This document shows positions 61,183 through 64,000 of a DNA stretch of 64,000 bases, one piece after another; within the stretch, counting starts at the first letter, position 1; each line of letters begins with the position of its first letter. Source of the DNA: Bradyrhizobium sp. (GTDB taxonomy: Bacteria; Pseudomonadota; Alphaproteobacteria; Rhizobiales; Xanthobacteraceae); assembly GCA_028290305.1 (NCBI GenBank), contig JAQGKC010000189.1, positions 1 to 64,000 of the forward strand, read 5' to 3'. The notes below the pieces were generated by a model. That model was not told where the DNA came from. It made no database searches and saw only the letters and a list, made by a program, of their open reading frames with translations. The translations under genes and the position numbers were made by a program.

Positions 61183-62312
61183 GGCTGGCTCGCTGCCTTG
61201 GGGGAATGCTTTGCTGTCTCGGAGGTGTGCTCGCCGATCCCGGGCACGGCGCCGTAATGACGCGGCTGATCGACGACAATGGCTGCGGGCGCGGGATAAG
61301 TCACCGGTCCTGCGGGCGTGTCGACCTCGATGCGGCGCAGATGCGGATGATCGGCGAGATCGGCCATGGTGTTGACCTCGGCGAACGCGATGTCGGCGTC
61401 GGACAAACGCTTTAGCAGTTCGTCACGGCTCATCGTCGCAAAGATATCGCCGACCGCCTTGTCGGTGAGTTTGCGGTTACGAACGCGCTCGACCATGTTG
61501 GAAAACCGGGGATCACTGGGCAAATCGGGCTGACCTAAAACATCCGCGCATAATTTCTTCCATTCGCGCTCGCTCTGGATCGAAATCAGAATGTCCTTGC
61601 CGTCCTTGGAGCGAAACACGCCGTAGGGCGCGATCGACGGATGCGCGAGGCCCATCCGTTGCGGCGGATTGCCGGCCTCGGAATTGAGCAGCGGCACCGT
61701 CAGCCAGTCGGCCATCACGTCGAACATCGAAATCCGGATATCCGCGCCCTTGCCGCTGCGCGAGCGTGCGATCAGCGCTTCGAGGATGGCGGCATGCGCA
61801 GTGGCGCCGGTGGCGATATCGACGATCGACAGTCCGACGCGCGAGGGTCCGTCCGGACCGCCGGTGATCGAGGCGAGCCCGCTTTCGGCCTGGATCAGCA
61901 GATCGTAGGCCTTGCGATGCGCGTAGGGACCGTCATCGCCATAGCCCGATATGGTGCAGCAGATCAGCGCCGGATAATCTTTCTTCAAACGCTCGAGCGA
62001 AAAGCCAAGCTTGTCCATCGACCCCGGCTTGAGGTTCTGGATCAGCACGTCGGCGTTGCCGATCAGCTCTTCGAGGCTCGCGCGCCCTTCCTTGGTGGCG
62101 AGGTCGATGACCACGGAATCCTTGCCGCGGTTGAGCCAGACGAAATAGCTGCTCTGCCCCTTCGCCGCGGCGTCATAGCCGCGGGCAAAATCGCCTTCCG
62201 GCCGCTCTATCTTGATGACATGCGCGCCGGCATCGGCCAGCCGGGAACTGCAGAACGGCGCGGCGACCGCCTGTTCGACGGCAATGACGGTTAGTCCCTC
62301 AAGCGGCAGCAT
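61179..62312 (-). CDS. Family III (CaiB/BaiF) CoA transferase, operon copy
   Basis: 377 residues. GLTVIAVEQAVAAPFCSSRL, DAGAHVIKIERPEGDFARGY, FVWLNRGKDSVVIDLATKEG, YGDDGPYAHRKAYDLLIQAE with the catalytic Asp in AYDLL, and SGLASITGGPDGPSRVGLSI. It belongs to the formyl-CoA/succinyl-CoA:carboxylate transferases. It overlaps the MaoC gene by 4 bp and starts 9 bp after the acyl-CoA dehydrogenase gene. It presumably activates the acid that the dehydrogenase and hydratase then use. Confidence 0.9.
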   Translation of the reverse strand: MLPLEGLTVIAVEQAVAAPFCSSRLADAGAHVIKIERPEGDFARGYDAAAKGQSSYFVWLNRGKDSVVIDLATKEGRASLEELIGNADVLIQNLKPGSMDKLGFSLERLKKDYPALICCTISGYGDDGPYAHRKAYDLLIQAESGLASITGGPDGPSRVGLSIVDIATGATAHAAILEALIARSRSGKGADIRISMFDVMADWLTVPLLNSEAGNPPQRMGLAHPSIAPYGVFRSKDGKDILISIQSEREWKKLCADVLGQPDLPSDPRFSNMVERVRNRKLTDKAVGDIFATMSRDELLKRLSDADIAFAEVNTMADLADHPHLRRIEVDTPAGPVTYPAPAAIVVDQPRHYGAVPGIGEHTSETAKHSPKAASQP

Positions 62313-62321
62313 CTTTGCTTC

Positions 62322-63491
62322 TCAGTAGGAGCGGGGCATGCCCAACACATGCTCGGCCAGGAATGACAGAATGAGATTGGTCGAGATCGGCGCCACCTGA
62401 TAAAGCCGGGTCTCGCGGAATTTGCGTTCGATATCGTATTCTTCTGCGAAGCCGAAACCGCCATGGGTCTGCACGCAGGCATTGGCGGCTTCCCAGGAGG
62501 CATCAGCCGCCAGCATCTTGGCCATATTGGCTTCGGCGCCGCAATCGACGCCGGCCTCGTATTTGCGGGTGGCTTCCTTCACCATCAGTTCGGCGGCGCG
62601 CATCGAGGCGTAGGCCTTGGCGATCGGAAACTGGATGCCTTGATTTTGGCCGATCGGACGGCCGAACACCGCACGCTCCTTGGCGTAGGCGGACGCCTTG
62701 GCGATGAACCATTTGGCGTCGCCGACGCATTCCGCCGCGATCAAAATACGCTCGGCATTCATGCCGGAGAGGATGTAGCGAAAACCGTTGCCTTCCTCGC
62801 CGATCAGGTTTTCCGCCGGCACTCGCATATCCGTGAAGAACACTTCCGTGGTCGAATGGTTCATCATGGTGCGGATCGGGCTGATCGAGAGCCCGTTGTT
62901 CTTGGCTTCCCGCATATCGACGATGAACACCGACAGGCCGTCGGTGCGCTTTTTGGATTGCTCCTTCGGCGTGGTGCGCGCCAAAAGGATCATCAGGTCG
63001 GAGTATTCGGCGCGGCTGGTCCAGATCTTCTGGCCGTTGACGATGTAACTGTCGTTGCCTTCGCGCTTCGCAAAAGTTTTAAGCGACGAGGTGTCGGTGC
63101 CGCTGGTCGGCTCGGTGACACCGAATGCCTGCAGCCGCAACTCGCCGCTGGCGATTTTCGGCAGCCATTTTGCCTTTTGCTCCTCGCTGCCGTGGCGGAG
63201 CAGCGTGCCCATCGTATACATCTGGGCATGGCAGCCGCCACCATTGCATCCGGCGCGCTGGATCTCCTCGAGGATCGCGGCGGCTGCGGATAATTTCAAC
63301 CCGGCGCCGCCATATTCTTCGGGGATCAAGACCGAAAGATATCCGGCCTCCGTGAGCGCATCGACGAAGGCTTTGGGGTACGCCATCTCACGATCGAGCT
63401 TGCGCCAATATTCGCCGGGGAACTGCGCGCAAAGCTTGGCGACGGCGTCGCGGATGTCGGCATGTTCGTCTTGCTGTTCTTGTGTGGTCAT
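62322..63491 (-). CDS. Acyl-CoA dehydrogenase
   Basis: 389 residues. FAD enzyme with AYLSVLIPEEYGGAGLKLSA-like N-terminus (YLSVLIPEEYGGAGLKLSAA), LQAFGVTEPTSGTDTSSLKT and YIVNGQKIWTSRAEYSDLMI (substrate/FAD-binding), and C-terminal KMLAADASWEAANACVQTHG, GFGFAEEYDIERKFRETRLY. First gene of a three-gene operon with CoA transferase and hydratase, divergent from the LysR gene at 63611, which is the probable regulator. Chain specificity cannot be told. Confidence 0.92.
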   Translation of the reverse strand: MTTQEQQDEHADIRDAVAKLCAQFPGEYWRKLDREMAYPKAFVDALTEAGYLSVLIPEEYGGAGLKLSAAAAILEEIQRAGCNGGGCHAQMYTMGTLLRHGSEEQKAKWLPKIASGELRLQAFGVTEPTSGTDTSSLKTFAKREGNDSYIVNGQKIWTSRAEYSDLMILLARTTPKEQSKKRTDGLSVFIVDMREAKNNGLSISPIRTMMNHSTTEVFFTDMRVPAENLIGEEGNGFRYILSGMNAERILIAAECVGDAKWFIAKASAYAKERAVFGRPIGQNQGIQFPIAKAYASMRAAELMVKEATRKYEAGVDCGAEANMAKMLAADASWEAANACVQTHGGFGFAEEYDIERKFRETRLYQVAPISTNLILSFLAEHVLGMPRSY

Positions 63492-63610
63492 CGGAATTAC
63501 CGGCGGTGGCGTTGCGTTGATTGTTGACGTGCTTGCAGTTGTGAAATCACCGCGAAGTCCCTATGCTCAATTGGTATAGCGTATTAGCCTGCATTCCAAG
63601 ATTGGCAAGC

Positions 63611-64000
63611 ATGGATTTCCGTCAGCTGAGGACGTTCAGTTGCGTTGCGGAACTCGGGAGCCTTAGCAAAGCCTCCGACACATTGCGGGTAGCGCAGCCC
63701 GCGCTCAGTCGTCAGATCAAGCTTCTCGAGCATGAACTGCGAGCCGTACTCTTTACCCGGAATGGCCGCGGCATGGTACTGACCGAGGCTGGTCGCCTTC
63801 TTCTGGCGAGGACGGCGGGTATCGTCAGACAAATCGATCAGATTCGCGACGATATCCAATCCTCGGGAGGACCGCCGTCCGGAAGGGTGGTGCTGGGGCT
63901 CGTTCCCACGGTGAGCTGTGTGGTTTCCGCGCGGCTCGCGCGACGCACCGTTGAAAGCTACCCCGGCATATCGCTGTGCATCGTGGAAAGCTACAGCGGA
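63611..64000 (+). CDS. LysR-family transcriptional regulator (cut by window edge)
   Basis: 130 codons from ATG at 63611 to the window end with no stop. N-terminal helix-turn-helix MDFRQLRTFSCVAELGSLSK, ASDTLRVAQPALSRQIKLLE, HELRAVLFTRNGRGMVLTEA is a textbook LysR domain; the effector domain begins at GRVVLGLVPTVSCVVSARLA. Divergent from the acyl-CoA dehydrogenase operon with 119 bp between starts, so it most likely controls that operon. Confidence 0.93.
   Translation, partial: MDFRQLRTFSCVAELGSLSKASDTLRVAQPALSRQIKLLEHELRAVLFTRNGRGMVLTEAGRLLLARTAGIVRQIDQIRDDIQSSGGPPSGRVVLGLVPTVSCVVSARLARRTVESYPGISLCIVESYSG

Overview
The window looks like a piece of chromosome from a high-GC alphaproteobacterium of the Nitrobacteraceae (Bradyrhizobium/Rhodopseudomonas/Afipia type). 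The reasons are the GC-rich codon usage, a C-P lyase locus of rhizobial layout, a PutA without a DNA-binding domain, betaine-lipid genes, a CyaC-like cyclase, and several short intergenic repeats (palindromic elements with CGTCATTGCGAG or CGTCATTCCGG ends) of the kind common in that family. The species cannot be fixed from the sequence alone.

Left edge (1-3.5 kb): the start of a tyrosine-type integrase runs off the window, next to a displaced 3' half of a tRNA-Glu(UUC) gene. This marks the end of a tRNA-integrated element, with chromosome to the right. Next come a CBS-domain gene broken by one frameshift, an AMP nucleosidase-like phosphorylase and a YbaK-type deacylase. From 3.5 to 6.1 kb lie a PAS-PAS hybrid histidine kinase and a PPP-type phosphatase.

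Phosphonate island (6.2-19.9 kb): phnC-phnD-phnE1-phnE2 (uptake), a convergent phnF repressor, and phnGHIJKLMN (complete C-P lyase core plus the two accessory enzymes). A leftward operon encodes a phosphonate-type hexapeptide transferase, a second PhnM-like amidohydrolase and a DUF1045 2H phosphoesterase. PhoB boxes lie in both divergent promoter regions. A perfect 32-bp palindrome, probably the PhnF operator, sits just in front of phnG. At 24.9-27.4 kb the divergent pair btaA/btaB (phosphorus-free betaine lipid DGTS) also shows a good Pho box, so the 6-27 kb stretch holds several phosphate-starvation functions. btaB overlaps a Gdx/SugE-type SMR exporter gene. Between these parts lie a flavin-binding PPOX protein, a patatin/acetoacetate decarboxylase pair (PHB/ketone metabolism) and small secreted proteins.

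Middle (27.4-46 kb): a DapA-family lyase, an orphan molybdenum hydroxylase large subunit, a lemA-TPM-TPM operon, an MBL hydrolase overlapping a lone cyclic-nucleotide-binding protein, a membrane protein with pentapeptide repeats, a secreted protein with one haem-c motif, a flavin hydroxylase next to an aromatic-acid MFS transporter, a CoA transferase, putA, a possible cysteine-peptidase-like secreted protein and a cold-shock protein.

Right part (46-64 kb): a sorAB sulfite dehydrogenase pair, a membrane haem/[2Fe-2S]/adenylate cyclase fusion, a GT39-like glycosyltransferase followed by a Bug-type binding protein and an FAH-family hydrolase, ycjX-ycjF, a haemolysin III protein, an SDR, a benzoylformate decarboxylase-like TPP enzyme, and an acyl-CoA dehydrogenase/CoA transferase/MaoC hydratase operon divergent from a LysR regulator cut by the window end. 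No CRISPR array, rRNA, intact tRNA or intact insertion sequence was seen.
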